A stretch of 64,000 nt of DNA from Fibrobacterota bacterium (GTDB lineage: Bacteria; Fibrobacterota; Chitinivibrionia; Chitinivibrionales; Chitinispirillaceae). Position numbers and translations under genes: made by a program. Under the pieces are notes generated by a model. That model searched no databases and was not told the DNA's origin. It worked only from the letters and a program-made list of their open reading frames with translations. Shown here in pieces: positions 17,724 through 26,913 of the stretch; the first letter of the stretch is position 1, and each line of letters opens with the position of its first letter. The DNA is taken from contig JAEZKC010000016.1 in the NCBI GenBank assembly GCA_023436205.1, forward strand, positions 62,001 through 126,000, written 5' to 3'.

Positions 17724-20282
17724 TTATCTAGTAACCGTGACCCTGTGCACCTTGAGCCCTTTAGCGGTTTTCACATTCACCAGGTATACCCCGGTTGACA
17801 GTCTACGCCCGGTCTGATCGGAAAAATCCCATGTTACTGTCGATGCTCCCGGTTTAACATGAGGAACCGATACCAGTCGTCCAGACAGATCGTACACAGA
17901 AATAGCTTTTGGGGCAAGCGGCCTTGCCGTGGTAATCACTAATCCGAAACGGTTCTGGCGAACAGTGAATGCACTCATAGTCCGATTCGGTTCTGCCCCT
18001 GTCATTGGTTCAATACTCAAGCTATCCACCATACTGTAAGCATCAAAATCGATATCACAGCTCACCTTCCAGTACCAGGTCCCGTAAGCCAGATCGATTT
18101 GCGGTGCATAGATTGTGTCATTCAATGCCACCACAAATGCATCAGTGAAATCCCTGTTATCAGCAAAAACCACATGGTAAGCGTTTGCACCGTTAACCTT
18201 CCCCCATTCAAGAATTGGTCTGCGCTCATTTACTATGGCACCATCGTAAGTCACCAGTGTGGGAGTATGCCCGGGCAAGATGGTAAAGGTATCTACTGAT
18301 GAGAACGTCGCCAGCAGATCGGATTTCACTTTCCAGTAATAGGTTCCCGGTTGAAGCGCGGCAAACACCTGAAATGTGGTATCCTCAGTAGGCATGGATA
18401 TAATCATGTTGCTGAATGCAGGATCACTGGCCAAGTTAATAGTGTAAAGGGATGCATTTGGAGCCGAGCGCCAGGAAAGCAGTGGTGTCGAAATTGTCGA
18501 AACTTTTGGCGTATGAGGAATAATTCGGGGAATGCGGGAATCATAAAGTATCAGCGGCTGCGATCCGGAACCAACAGCTCCCTCAGCAGTGATGGTCCAA
18601 TACATTGTCCCCGGATACAGATTACGAGGAGGTCTATAAAACGTATCCGTCACTGTGGCTGAATCCACTAAAGTGGTGTACATGCTAGGATTTCTGATGA
18701 AAATCTTATAGGAAGAGACAGGAACAGGAGGCTTATACCACCTGAAAGTTGGGCGAGGGTCAATCGTGGGTTCAATCGGGATAAGCTTAAGATCATCACT
18801 GGTAAGAACACTGAATGTACTTACACGAGACCATTCGCTGTTATCTCCACGAATCCGCCAGTAAATGGTAGTCAGCGGAAGATCGTTTGGGACCTGGAAA
18901 AAAGTGTCGGTCAAAGAAACGGCAGTCAATCCGGTGCCGTAGAAATTGCTATTTGTACAAACCTGGAGACTGCATTTGCTTACAGCCACTCTGGGAGCAT
19001 GCCAGGTGATCACCGGTGTTCTGGTATGTGTCGGAGTAGTAACTGGAATAATTTCCGGTATCCTTCCATCAATGACTCTGAATGTATCTGGTGGAGTGGG
19101 AACAGAGCCGTCACCACTAACAGTCCAGATGTAACTGGTATCAAATCCCATAATTTTAGAACTCTGAAAAAAAGTATCGGTAACAGTGGCAGTATCAAAA
19201 TGATAGTCGTAAGAGTAAGCTGATCGGAATTTCCGTATCTTGATAAAATACTTTGACACCGAAGTGGGACTCTTATGCCAGCGGAAAACCGGTTGTCTCT
19301 CAACCGTTGTATCAGGCATGAGTATTAGTTTTGGAATACGGCTGTCAATAAGCTTGAACGATGCCGTTGCGGAATACGAAGAAGTAGCCTCCTTCACCCG
19401 CCAGTAAATGGTTCCGAAAGGAAGATTGACTGGGCAGGTGAAAGTGGTATCTGTCACCCCCATGGAGATCAGTCTTGTACTGTTGAAAGTGGGAACACTG
19501 TCTATCTGAATGGTATAGGACTGAGCCGAAGCATACGGATGCCATTTGAAAGTGGGTTTACGTTCGTAAGTGCTGTCAGGCCCAAACACCAGCTCCGGCA
19601 CATTGGAATCGTATCCGTCCAGGGCGATGTCATCAAGCCAGAATGTGCCTTCGGTTAAATCAGCGTTATCCTCTGTTATGATTTCCCACTGAACTCGCTG
19701 CACAAGTCTACGGTCGAAATTCTTGTATGTTGCCCAGGTTGGCTGACTGAGAGAATCAAGGCTGATGGAGAATGTTTTCCAGGCAGAGGTCACGGTCACA
19801 TTTCTGCGGTGATATCCCTTGTCGGTTACCGTTGAAATCGGTATCAAGACACGAACAATCATAGGTGTGGATGCTTTAGCCTTGAAAGTAATACGAGTGG
19901 CACCGGTGATATCTCGAAAACCATTGTCGGTGGAGGTGAGATTAGATTTTATCCCAACGTTCTTTCCATAATAATATGAGCCGTCAAAAGGTCTTGGTGT
20001 TCCGTATTTGAACTGCATCATCAATCCATGCTGAGGGGTACCGTCGGGGCATCCCTCTCCTGCAGTGGGCGGTAGATTATAAAGATTCTTTGTGCCTTCG
20101 ATAAGCTCTCCGCTGAGAATATCGGATTCTCCTCCGTCATCCCGGTCAGAATAGGCCAGGCAACTACCCTTGAAATAATTAGTGGTAGTGCCATGTTCGA
20201 AATCATCCAGTGTGGCGGCCACTAGAAACGACAGCGCTCCTGCACAAAGTGTAGTCAGTATACACAACCGTAAATGCCTCAT
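17724..20282 (-). CDS. Large secreted protein: carbohydrate-binding-like domain, about six Fn3-like repeats, sorting tail
   Basis: An 852-residue exported protein. Sec signal 1-22. Residues about 25-225 form a CIA30/CBM11-like jelly roll (LDDFEHG at the start; WLDDIALDG at the end). About six repeats of roughly 85 residues follow, each with P-x-F-x-W near the start and L-x-x-G-T-x-YW-x-V near the end (for example TYYWKVKSD). The C-terminal 80 residues are a Por-type sorting domain (ISVYDLSGRLVSVP...STGVYLVNVKTAKG). Probably a surface or secreted polysaccharide-binding protein; no catalytic motif seen. Start ATG 20282. Confidence 0.8.
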   Translation of the reverse strand: MRHLRLCILTTLCAGALSFLVAATLDDFEHGTTTNYFKGSCLAYSDRDDGGESDILSGELIEGTKNLYNLPPTAGEGCPDGTPQHGLMMQFKYGTPRPFDGSYYYGKNVGIKSNLTSTDNGFRDITGATRITFKAKASTPMIVRVLIPISTVTDKGYHRRNVTVTSAWKTFSISLDSLSQPTWATYKNFDRRLVQRVQWEIITEDNADLTEGTFWLDDIALDGYDSNVPELVFGPDSTYERKPTFKWHPYASAQSYTIQIDSVPTFNSTRLISMGVTDTTFTCPVNLPFGTIYWRVKEATSSYSATASFKLIDSRIPKLILMPDTTVERQPVFRWHKSPTSVSKYFIKIRKFRSAYSYDYHFDTATVTDTFFQSSKIMGFDTSYIWTVSGDGSVPTPPDTFRVIDGRIPEIIPVTTPTHTRTPVITWHAPRVAVSKCSLQVCTNSNFYGTGLTAVSLTDTFFQVPNDLPLTTIYWRIRGDNSEWSRVSTFSVLTSDDLKLIPIEPTIDPRPTFRWYKPPVPVSSYKIFIRNPSMYTTLVDSATVTDTFYRPPRNLYPGTMYWTITAEGAVGSGSQPLILYDSRIPRIIPHTPKVSTISTPLLSWRSAPNASLYTINLASDPAFSNMIISMPTEDTTFQVFAALQPGTYYWKVKSDLLATFSSVDTFTILPGHTPTLVTYDGAIVNERRPILEWGKVNGANAYHVVFADNRDFTDAFVVALNDTIYAPQIDLAYGTWYWKVSCDIDFDAYSMVDSLSIEPMTGAEPNRTMSAFTVRQNRFGLVITTARPLAPKAISVYDLSGRLVSVPHVKPGASTVTWDFSDQTGRRLSTGVYLVNVKTAKGLKVHRVTVTR

Positions 20283-20469
20283 AAACGATGCCTCGCTTTG
20301 AAGATGATAGAAATCCGGTTTGTCTTCCGCTATTTGGGTTACTTGCTATTCATTATAATAGGAGGGCAGGGATTGAGTAAAGAGAAAACTGAAAAAAAAT
20401 CGGGCAATGGAATTCTGCCATTCTGCCCTGAAATAAAAAAGGGTACCCGCCAAAACAGATACCCTCTAA

Positions 20470-20542
20470 TGGAGCTGGGGGGGATCGAACCCCCGGCCTC
20501 GACATTGCGAACGTCGCGCTCTCCCAACTGAGCTACAGCCCC
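20470..20542 (-). tRNA. tRNA-Ala (anticodon CGC)
   Basis: Reverse-complement cloverleaf of 73 nt: 7-bp acceptor with the G3-U70 pair that identifies alanine tRNA, D arm GCTC/GAGC, anticodon loop TTCGCAA (CGC, codon GCG), T arm with GGTTCGATC, discriminator A. CCA is not encoded. Confidence 0.95.
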
Positions 20543-20655
20543 GAAGATCTTTAAAATAGCATTTTTGGTCTTCAGGCACAATCTCTTTCACACTAAAGGG
20601 TCTTGACTACTCTCCTCCTCGGTTGTATCATAACTACAGTCAGGAAGAGGTCTAT

Positions 20656-21216
20656 ATGAACGAACACAACTTGGATTTGAGCGACGAGATCTACAGAAGA
20701 CTTTACAGACTTATCAAAAGAGGGGTGGAGCCCCGCCGAATAGCCGCAACCTTGGAACTTCCCATTAAAACTGTACAGAATATCATCTTTCGTCTGGAGC
20801 AGGGATGGAATGGTTCCGATTCGGGCTCCCATGAGGACCACGATGACTATCTTGATGCCTATCTTCTAACCAAAACCCGCCACACTGTCCTTCAACTGGT
20901 GGGTAAGGCGGTAAGCAGCACTCTGAACTCACTGCAAACTGAGATAGCGAAGCTTGAAAACTGCAATAGCAGAGCAATGGCCATAAAAATTTCCGATGTA
21001 ACCCAAATTGATGAACCTGCCAGCAAAGAGTTGATTGAATTCAAGAAGCGCATGGATCAAGCCGGACGCTACGTGGCACTGCTTGACCCCCCTCAGGAGC
21101 TGGAACCTGCCCTGCTGGAGCTTAAACTGGAAGAATCTATCCCCGTTTTCGGCACAGAAACCGCCTTCGAAGAAAGAGCATTCGCCAGAAAATCCGAATG
21201 GAAAGGCAAACCCTGA
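20656..21216 (+). CDS. HTH-STAS fusion protein (anti-anti-sigma-like)
   Basis: A 186-residue protein. Residues about 6-45 form a helix-turn-helix (YRRLYRLIKRGVEPRRIAATLELPIKTVQNIIFRLE). About 60-165 is a STAS-like domain (VLQLVGKAVSSTLNSLQTEIAKL, AMAIKISDVTQIDEPASKELIEFKKRM, YVALLDPPQEL). A Ser-bearing phospho-switch site is not obvious; DVTQIDEPA replaces the usual D-x-S segment. It may couple DNA binding to partner-switching. ATG 20656 with AGGAAGAGG upstream; the in-frame start at 20623 was rejected. First gene of a plus-strand run to 26051. Confidence 0.65.
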   Translation: MNEHNLDLSDEIYRRLYRLIKRGVEPRRIAATLELPIKTVQNIIFRLEQGWNGSDSGSHEDHDDYLDAYLLTKTRHTVLQLVGKAVSSTLNSLQTEIAKLENCNSRAMAIKISDVTQIDEPASKELIEFKKRMDQAGRYVALLDPPQELEPALLELKLEESIPVFGTETAFEERAFARKSEWKGKP

Positions 21217-21302
21217 AAACGCTTTTTTGCAGCTCAACAGTGCGGTGAATTAATTTTAAGGTAGTTAAAGCTCCACACTCTTGACTTAACCTGGATTTAA
21301 GC

Positions 21303-21533
21303 ATGGCGTATTTGGGTATCGGCTATTCCGGCACGAAATCTACCTTCCTCAGAGATCAAGTTAACAGCAATATTGAATGGTTGAAGGGAGATCGACTCCC
21401 CCGTTTTTTCGGTGACTCTTTTCTGGTTCTCTACGATTCCAATACCGCCAGAGAGTTCGCCAAAATCTGCAGGGATGCCGACGAGGAAAACGCCATAGTG
21501 ATCTACCCGATGGAGCGCCCGTTAAAAACCTGA
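21303..21533 (+). CDS. Small conserved-looking protein, unrecognised
   Basis: 76 residues, soluble, ending FGDSFLVLYDSNTAREFAKICRDADEENAIVIYPMERP. Alpha/beta composition. The ribosome-binding site is weak (CTGGATT). It sits 17 bp before the toroid-like gene and 86 bp after the STAS gene in one direction, which supports a real gene. Family unknown. Confidence 0.55.
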   Translation: MAYLGIGYSGTKSTFLRDQVNSNIEWLKGDRLPRFFGDSFLVLYDSNTAREFAKICRDADEENAIVIYPMERPLKT

Positions 21534-21550
21534 CAAAAATCGGATGAACA

Positions 21551-23587
21551 ATGCTTCATTTTACCGAAAAAATCGAGCCGCAGAAGATTCTGCGGCTGCT
21601 CTCCAGAAGCCTTCCCTACTACCTGAAATCCTGGCACGAAACTGACGACACCACCGGACTCTTCGGAAATATTGATCCCAAAAGCTTTAATATGCGATCA
21701 GTGGGATCGTCCTCCCCGGTAATAGAATACGTCCTTCGGCCACATCTGAACATACTCTGCATACTGAGCGGGTATGTTTATTTGAAGCAAACCGAACTGA
21801 TTAGTGCTATAATCAGCAAGGAAGACCTTACCTCTAAAATCCAAAAAGGCGTCCAATGGGCGGTGGACAGCCACATCACCGGTTCCATGGATGTCGAAAC
21901 GTTTTTAGAACGCAAGCGCTGGGGTGAAAACTGGCGCAGCAGCCTTTGGGCATCCCTCCTTGGAGTAATCTCCGTTTTTGCCGATGAAGTTCTAGATAAA
22001 TACCTTCAAAAGCGCATCAGGGAAATCATTGCCCATGAGGCTGACCGGTTTACAGGTGTACTGCCTCCCAGCGGATGCGAAATCGATACCAAGGTCGAAG
22101 AGAACGCTCAGGACGCCATGGTGCTTGCCTGGGCTATCAATCTGTGCCCCAACCACCCCAATCTCGAAAACTGGGAAAACTCCCTCCGCCTCTGGTCGGT
22201 AAATATCGCCTCCTCTATCCATGACAAGGCGGATCATTCAGAATATTTCGGAAGCTCCATTTCTAAAACGGTCAGCACTCAGAACCTGTTCCCTGACTTG
22301 ACTGCCGAAAACCATGGTTTCTTCCACCCGGAAGTGCTTTCTTATGGGCTATGGATTATTCTCTCCATGTCCGCCTACTCGATTCATGGACGTGAACGCC
22401 CTGCTTACATGGTGAGAAAAAACCATCAGCGCACCTTTGATATACTCATGCGGTTCTGCCTCCCTACAGGGATGATCTTTGCCCCCGGTGGCCACGACAT
22501 CCCCATGTTTGTGCCACGCCCGCTTGCTCTGGCCTGGGGATTATGGCACAATGACCCTCGAGCGCTCCACATGACCGGAAAGCTCCTCTCATGGATGGAT
22601 TCCTGCTTATTGGCCGATAAGGAAAGCCAGGGTCCATGGGTGTTCGGGTTCGACCAGAAGCTTGAAGGATGGGAACTGCTTTTTCAAAGTCAAGTGGGTC
22701 TTGAACTGGCTTTGCTTGCCTGCCTCCCCTTCTCAAAGGAGCAGCGGTTCTTCTCTGCCGGGCAGATCGAAAACGCCATTGACACTCGACACATCTATCC
22801 ATATATAGAAATCTGTTATCGCCGCAACGTTAGAGCCACGCGCAGCATGGCATGGAAAGCTCTGGGAAATCACCCCATGGTGGGACTCAATATCCATTCC
22901 CAGCCCGAGCTCGTCGCGCCGTTCAAGGCCGCTTTACTCGGCATACCATCGGTAAGTGAACCCATCAAGGGATGGGATGTGCTTTATCACAACGACCGTT
23001 TCCAGCGTGACGGATTTGACACATCCGGAACCATCGTGTACTATGGAGCTGACGGCAACCAGATACTTCATCGAGACATTCGTGTGCTCACGTGGGGTGA
23101 AGAGGGACTAATCGTGCTCGACCAGATCACCGCCGATGTCGCCCTTGAAGTTCATGAGCAGTATCTGTCACCTGTCTACCTTGTCAATGATCACTGGACC
23201 GGCAACAGTCTTGACTTTTCAAGCGGATCACTGCGGGAAACCTTCAGCTCTCATCAGAAAAAATACCGGGAGGTAAGTTGCCCCTCCTTTTGGGCCAGCA
23301 TAGAAAACCATCTGCTCTTCCAGTTTGTGTGGGGAAGAAGCAAAGGGCTTTATTATCTGCCTGGCGGAGAACGTAATGCCCCTCCATACTGGAAAAACTG
23401 CAGGCTTGACATGCTTGCCGTGCATGTTGAACCATCACAGGCTGATGCCGGAAGTGTGGTCTATGCCACCGGGTTCTACATAGGTGGAGGAAAGGGTCCT
23501 CGTCCGTTCAAGGCTACCGGGGTGCCCAGCGAATTTTTCAAAGGGCTTGTACTGATGGATGGAAAAATCACTATCGGGCTGGATTGA
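21551..23587 (+). CDS. Large cytosolic protein with toroid-like helical and beta-sandwich halves, function unknown
   Basis: 678 residues, no signal peptide or membrane segments. The first about 420 residues are helical with repeated aromatic/charged turns (ENAQDAMVLAWAINLCPNHPN, AENHGFFHPEVLSYGLWIILSMSAYSIHG, ATRSMAWKALGNHPMVGLNIHSQPE), which recalls an (alpha/alpha) toroid; the remainder is beta-rich (TSGTIVYYGADGNQILHRDIRVLTWGEEGLIVLDQIT). That layout is found in heparinase/alginate-lyase-like families, but no catalytic motif was identified and the protein is not exported, so a lyase role is only a possibility. Upstream of YkgJ, GSCFA and GT9 genes. Confidence 0.6.
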   Translation: MLHFTEKIEPQKILRLLSRSLPYYLKSWHETDDTTGLFGNIDPKSFNMRSVGSSSPVIEYVLRPHLNILCILSGYVYLKQTELISAIISKEDLTSKIQKGVQWAVDSHITGSMDVETFLERKRWGENWRSSLWASLLGVISVFADEVLDKYLQKRIREIIAHEADRFTGVLPPSGCEIDTKVEENAQDAMVLAWAINLCPNHPNLENWENSLRLWSVNIASSIHDKADHSEYFGSSISKTVSTQNLFPDLTAENHGFFHPEVLSYGLWIILSMSAYSIHGRERPAYMVRKNHQRTFDILMRFCLPTGMIFAPGGHDIPMFVPRPLALAWGLWHNDPRALHMTGKLLSWMDSCLLADKESQGPWVFGFDQKLEGWELLFQSQVGLELALLACLPFSKEQRFFSAGQIENAIDTRHIYPYIEICYRRNVRATRSMAWKALGNHPMVGLNIHSQPELVAPFKAALLGIPSVSEPIKGWDVLYHNDRFQRDGFDTSGTIVYYGADGNQILHRDIRVLTWGEEGLIVLDQITADVALEVHEQYLSPVYLVNDHWTGNSLDFSSGSLRETFSSHQKKYREVSCPSFWASIENHLLFQFVWGRSKGLYYLPGGERNAPPYWKNCRLDMLAVHVEPSQADAGSVVYATGFYIGGGKGPRPFKATGVPSEFFKGLVLMDGKITIGLD

Positions 23588-23615
23588 TGGCTCACAGAGA
23601 ACATGAGCCACGATA

Positions 23616-24152
23616 ATGACAAATAAGATGAGCCAAAGTGATCATTCTGAATACCTCAATTCAGTACTTGCCAATTACCGCAAACTTTGTGATTATTGTG
23701 ATCAGTTCTGGATGAAAGTCATTTCCGCCTACCCTGATGACTTCACCTGCAGAAAAGGTTGTGGCATCTGCTGCGAACTGCAGAGCGTAAATCAGCTGGA
23801 GGCCCACTGTATTCGGGCTTTTCTACAGTCTCAACCAGCAAGTAATGATAAATGTAGCGGCTCTGATCGCTGTCCTTTTCTTTCTGATGAAAACTGCACC
23901 ATCTATTCAGCGAGACCGCTAATCTGCCGGACTCACGGCCTGGTGCTCAAATCAGATGAATTTACACATCCGACCGTAAGCTGCCCTTACAATTTCAACA
24001 ACACTCATCCATTCGATCTCCCCGATGAACTTATACTGGATATCGATAAAATTACAGAAAACCTGACGAGGCTGAATCTGGCATTCTGTATATGCACCGG
24101 TAAAAAAACCGAATCAGATGTCAGGGTGAAAATGGCCGACCTGCGAAAATGA
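23616..24152 (+). CDS. YkgJ-family cysteine cluster protein
   Basis: A 178-residue protein with the zinc/iron-chelating cluster pattern C-x3-CGICC (CRKGCGICCELQ), CPFLSDENCTIYSARPLICRTHG and a late VSCPYN. Such proteins bind a metal or iron-sulfur centre; function unknown. Overlaps the GSCFA gene by 4 bp (ATGA), so translationally coupled. Confidence 0.85.
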   Translation: MTNKMSQSDHSEYLNSVLANYRKLCDYCDQFWMKVISAYPDDFTCRKGCGICCELQSVNQLEAHCIRAFLQSQPASNDKCSGSDRCPFLSDENCTIYSARPLICRTHGLVLKSDEFTHPTVSCPYNFNNTHPFDLPDELILDIDKITENLTRLNLAFCICTGKKTESDVRVKMADLRK

Positions 24153-25141
24153 GCATGGAACTTTTCAGAACTGTAATCCCCTGTGAACCGATGCACCTTC
24201 CGATTTCCCACGATGATACCATCCTCATGCTCGGGTCCTGCTTTACCGAGAACATCGGAACATTTCTTGAAGACAACCTGTTTAACATCGTAATAAACCC
24301 CACTGGCACCCTCTTCAATCCCGTTTCGCTTGCCGCAGCATTGATCAGAGTTTGCGAGGGAACACCTTACAAAGAAGAAGACCTCTTCTTCCATGAGAAC
24401 GTATGGAGAAGCTTTGACCACCACAGCCGTTTCAGCAGTGGGGATAAGAAAGGGACTCTTCATTTAATCAATGATCAGTTAGACAGAGCCCGTAAAGTAA
24501 TCGAGAATATTGATGTCCTTGCGATTACCCTTGGAACCGCCTTTATCTATAAATTGAAAGAAAACGGCAGGGTTGTTTCCAACTGCCACAAGCTCCCCGG
24601 GTCAAGCTTTATCCGCGAGCTTGCGCCCATGGAAATGATAGTTAATTCGCTGAGAAATGCAATTGATGCACTAATCAGAAAGCGCCCTCAGCTAAGAATC
24701 ATCTTTACAATCAGCCCGGTGAGACACCTAAGAGATAACCCTCACGAAAATACCGTGAGCAAGGCGTATCTCGCAGCGGCACTCCACCAGCTCATGTCTG
24801 ACCTTGCATCAGTGTACTACTTCCCGTCCTATGAGATACTTATCGATGAATTGAGAGATTACCGTTTCTATGCCTCCGATATGGCTCACCCCTCGGAAGT
24901 GGCCGTCAAGTATATCTGTGATCGGTTTTCGCAATCCTGTCTGAGTGAAAAAGCTGCCTCCTTCATAAAGGAGTTTGAAGCCGTGCGAAAGACGATGTCA
25001 CACAGAAGAGGCAATACGGTGGAAGGGCAGCAGAGCAGAATCGAATTTGTGAAAAAGCGTCTGACGATATTACATGAAACATACCCCTCCATAAGCTTGG
25101 ACAAGGCGTACAGCTGGGTCGCCGAAAATGACAACAGATAG
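24149..25141 (+). CDS. GSCFA family protein
   Basis: A 330-residue protein with the family signature LMLGSCFTENIG near the N-terminus, LAITLGTAFIYKL, FTISPVRHLRDN and a late YFPSYEIL...YASDMAHPSEVAV. This is SGNH-hydrolase-like, with the GSCF Ser and the D-x-x-H-P block as candidate catalytic residues. Probably acts on surface saccharides; substrate unknown. Its last 14 bp overlap the GT9 gene. Confidence 0.88.
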   Translation: MSMELFRTVIPCEPMHLPISHDDTILMLGSCFTENIGTFLEDNLFNIVINPTGTLFNPVSLAAALIRVCEGTPYKEEDLFFHENVWRSFDHHSRFSSGDKKGTLHLINDQLDRARKVIENIDVLAITLGTAFIYKLKENGRVVSNCHKLPGSSFIRELAPMEMIVNSLRNAIDALIRKRPQLRIIFTISPVRHLRDNPHENTVSKAYLAAALHQLMSDLASVYYFPSYEILIDELRDYRFYASDMAHPSEVAVKYICDRFSQSCLSEKAASFIKEFEAVRKTMSHRRGNTVEGQQSRIEFVKKRLTILHETYPSISLDKAYSWVAENDNR

Positions 25142-26051
25142 ATGTTCTCTTGTTTTCCATACAGGTGCACTGGGTGATTTCATTACCTGCATACCGGCTA
25201 TAAATGTCTGGAAAGGAATGGTGAAGGGATCAAAGCTGGTAATTGCCACCTCATCGCAGCATGGCCACTTTGCATGTGAAAGTCTTGGCTTTGATGATTT
25301 CGTGGATGCCTCTTCCGGTTCACTTTCTGGAATTTACAGCAGCGAAACAGCACGTATTGAATTTCTCTCCTGGTTCAGCTCGGCACTGCTCTTTACCTCT
25401 TTTGAAGAGCTTCACAAAACCGCCGCGAGCCTTAAGCTCAAACCGCTTTTCTGGCAAAAGCCCTTCCCCGAAACCAGGATTCCCATTCACCAGTATCATT
25501 TGTCTTTGATGGGTGCAGACGCCTTGATATTTGATATCCAGGTATCTGCCCAAATGCTTCGTGAAGCATGTGAGATGTTGCCGGGGCAGAACTATGCGGC
25601 GATTCATCCCGGAAGCGGCAGTTTAAAAAAGAACTGGCCGTTGGATAGATTCGCTTCTCTTTCTGAGGAGCTAAAAAAGCAGGGATTAGAGACTGTCTGG
25701 ATAAAGGGAGAAGCAGATTGCTGGGATGAGATTACAGTGAAGGGGAAAGTTGTTTACAACCTGCCGATATCCCTGTTATCGGCTGTGATAAGCAGGTGTA
25801 CTGTATTCATAGGAAATGACAGCGGACCTGCGCACCTCAGCGCAGCTCTGGGTATTCCCACCGTAGCCATCTTCGGCCCATCCGACCCGCAGGTGTGGTC
25901 ACCTGCAGGGAGGGCAGTAGCAATTGTGGCAGGGCATTCTGCGTGTACTCCGTGTCATCTTCGGACAGAGCCGGTGAATTGTGGAAAGGAATGTCTGGAG
26001 AAGATTAGTGTTGAGGCGGTTTTGGCTTCGGTTAGTAATTTGATCTCATGA
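25128..26051 (+). CDS. GT9 glycosyltransferase (heptosyltransferase-like)
   Basis: A 307-residue GT-B enzyme: N-terminal FHTGALGDFITCIPAINVW, C-terminal YAAIHPGSGSLKKNWPLDRFASLSEEL and the donor-site block FIGNDSGPAHLSAALGIPTVAIFGPSDPQVW. GT9 enzymes add heptose or similar sugars to LPS core; the acceptor here is unknown. Last gene of the 20.7-26.0 kb run. Confidence 0.88.
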   Translation: MTTDRCSLVFHTGALGDFITCIPAINVWKGMVKGSKLVIATSSQHGHFACESLGFDDFVDASSGSLSGIYSSETARIEFLSWFSSALLFTSFEELHKTAASLKLKPLFWQKPFPETRIPIHQYHLSLMGADALIFDIQVSAQMLREACEMLPGQNYAAIHPGSGSLKKNWPLDRFASLSEELKKQGLETVWIKGEADCWDEITVKGKVVYNLPISLLSAVISRCTVFIGNDSGPAHLSAALGIPTVAIFGPSDPQVWSPAGRAVAIVAGHSACTPCHLRTEPVNCGKECLEKISVEAVLASVSNLIS

Positions 26052-26170
26052 GCTAAGTTTGAAGAATATCGGTTGCGGGGAGTGTAAGAGACCAGCTCCG
26101 ACTCGAAACATACTCCCGCACGTTCTTTTGCAAAGTGAAGAAGGAATGTAAAGTATCATTGCTTGACGTA

Positions 26171-26216
26171 TCCCCGCTCCGCTCACACTGAGCGTAGGTC
26201 CGCCGGAGTCGAAGTG
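26171..26216. repeat. REP-like palindrome
   Basis: CGCTCA/TGAGCG stem with loop CAC (26180-26194), bordered by CTCCG (26177) and CGGAG (26204). This resembles short GC-rich palindromes dispersed in many genomes. Only one copy is in this window. Confidence 0.5.
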
Positions 26217-26263
26217 TTATGGCGATTCAGGAGTAATAGGAGGTGGAATATGATAGAAAACAG

Positions 26264-26381
26264 CATGCCGCTGAAGCGGTTTACACTTCCAGGAACATCT
26301 TGAAAAACTATCCCACGACCACCCGGGGCTGCGCGGAAGACCGCTTACCCCGGGCTGTCACATTATACGCCTTCAGCGCTT
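26264..26381. repeat. MITE/REP-like composite palindrome of about 118 bp
   Basis: Outer arms CGCTGAAG (26269-26276) and CTTCAGCG (26371-26378) enclose a strong central hairpin CCCGGGG (26332-26338)/CCCCGGG (26348-26354) with an inner GCGG-AAGA-CCGC stem. An AGGAGG ribosome-binding site and ATG at 26250 open a 17-codon ORF (MIENSMPLKRFTLPGTS) that enters the element; whether it is translated is unknown. Layout is that of a small non-autonomous palindromic element. Confidence 0.55.
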
Positions 26382-26415
26382 AGGAGTTTATCGCTCATCA
26401 CAAAATCCTCTGATC

Positions 26416-26583
26416 TCCGCAAAATGCCTGAATTTCTCCGCATCATATGATAAGTATTTCGCATCATACAATGAATATTTCGCAACAACTCAAAACATGT
26501 CCGCAACCGGGGAAAATGCATCCGCAACTAATACAGAATAGTCCGCAGATGGGTCAGAAAAGTCCGCAACAGGGTAAAAATAT
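26416..26583 (-). repeat. Eight-unit 21-bp tandem array
   Basis: Eight consecutive 21-bp units start at 26416, 26437, 26458, 26479, 26500, 26521, 26542 and 26563, with no phase slip. On the minus strand each unit ends in TGCGGA (two have TGCGAA) and is loosely conserved elsewhere (C-T-x-T-T-C). A further CGCA follows at 26584, off phase by 2 bp. Read as protein on the minus strand the array gives heptads (VADFSDP, SADYSVL, VADAFSP) but with a TGA stop in the middle. Confidence 0.85.
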
Positions 26584-26702
26584 CGCATTTTTTCCCTTTT
26601 TGCGAAAATCTTTTACTCTGTAGCAGCTTATTTGCCGCGGAATGCACTAGATTTCCCCAGGAATGCGCCACAATGCAACCTGTAAGCACAACTTTCAAGG
26701 TC

Positions 26703-26744
26703 TGTTGCGGACTTATACGTGTCTGTTGCGGAATTTTGGATAAT
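26703..26744 (+). repeat. Two further 21-bp units in inverted orientation
   Basis: TGTTGCGGA starts at 26703 and 26724, exactly 21 bp apart, and the first continues CTTATACGTGTC like the array units. They are oriented opposite to the 26416-26583 array, with about 120 bp between. Confidence 0.7.
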
Positions 26745-26913
26745 ATATACACTAAATGGGGACCATGCTGAAATCCATGCCTTAGAGGCCCAAAAGAAGT
26801 AACTTACAACTAGTTATCCTCGGGAATGCATGCTCCTTCCGGAGCCTCAGAAAAAGCAGAGCGAGAAGAGCGGGTGGGAAAAAATCGCGATTATCGAAAG
26901 GAAAACCAGGAGA

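Larger units (their letters stand above)
26052..26913. other. Repeat-rich 862-bp intergenic region
   Basis: Apart from the palindromes and 21-bp units listed separately, no convincing gene was seen. A 74-codon minus-strand frame (26528-26752) lies across the repeat units and is not accepted as a gene. Confidence 0.7.

Noticed and set aside
26528..26752. 74-codon minus-strand ORF over the 21-bp units
   Set aside because: It lies across repeat units (IPQQ-type heptads), has no ribosome-binding site and no family match; treated as a repeat by-product.
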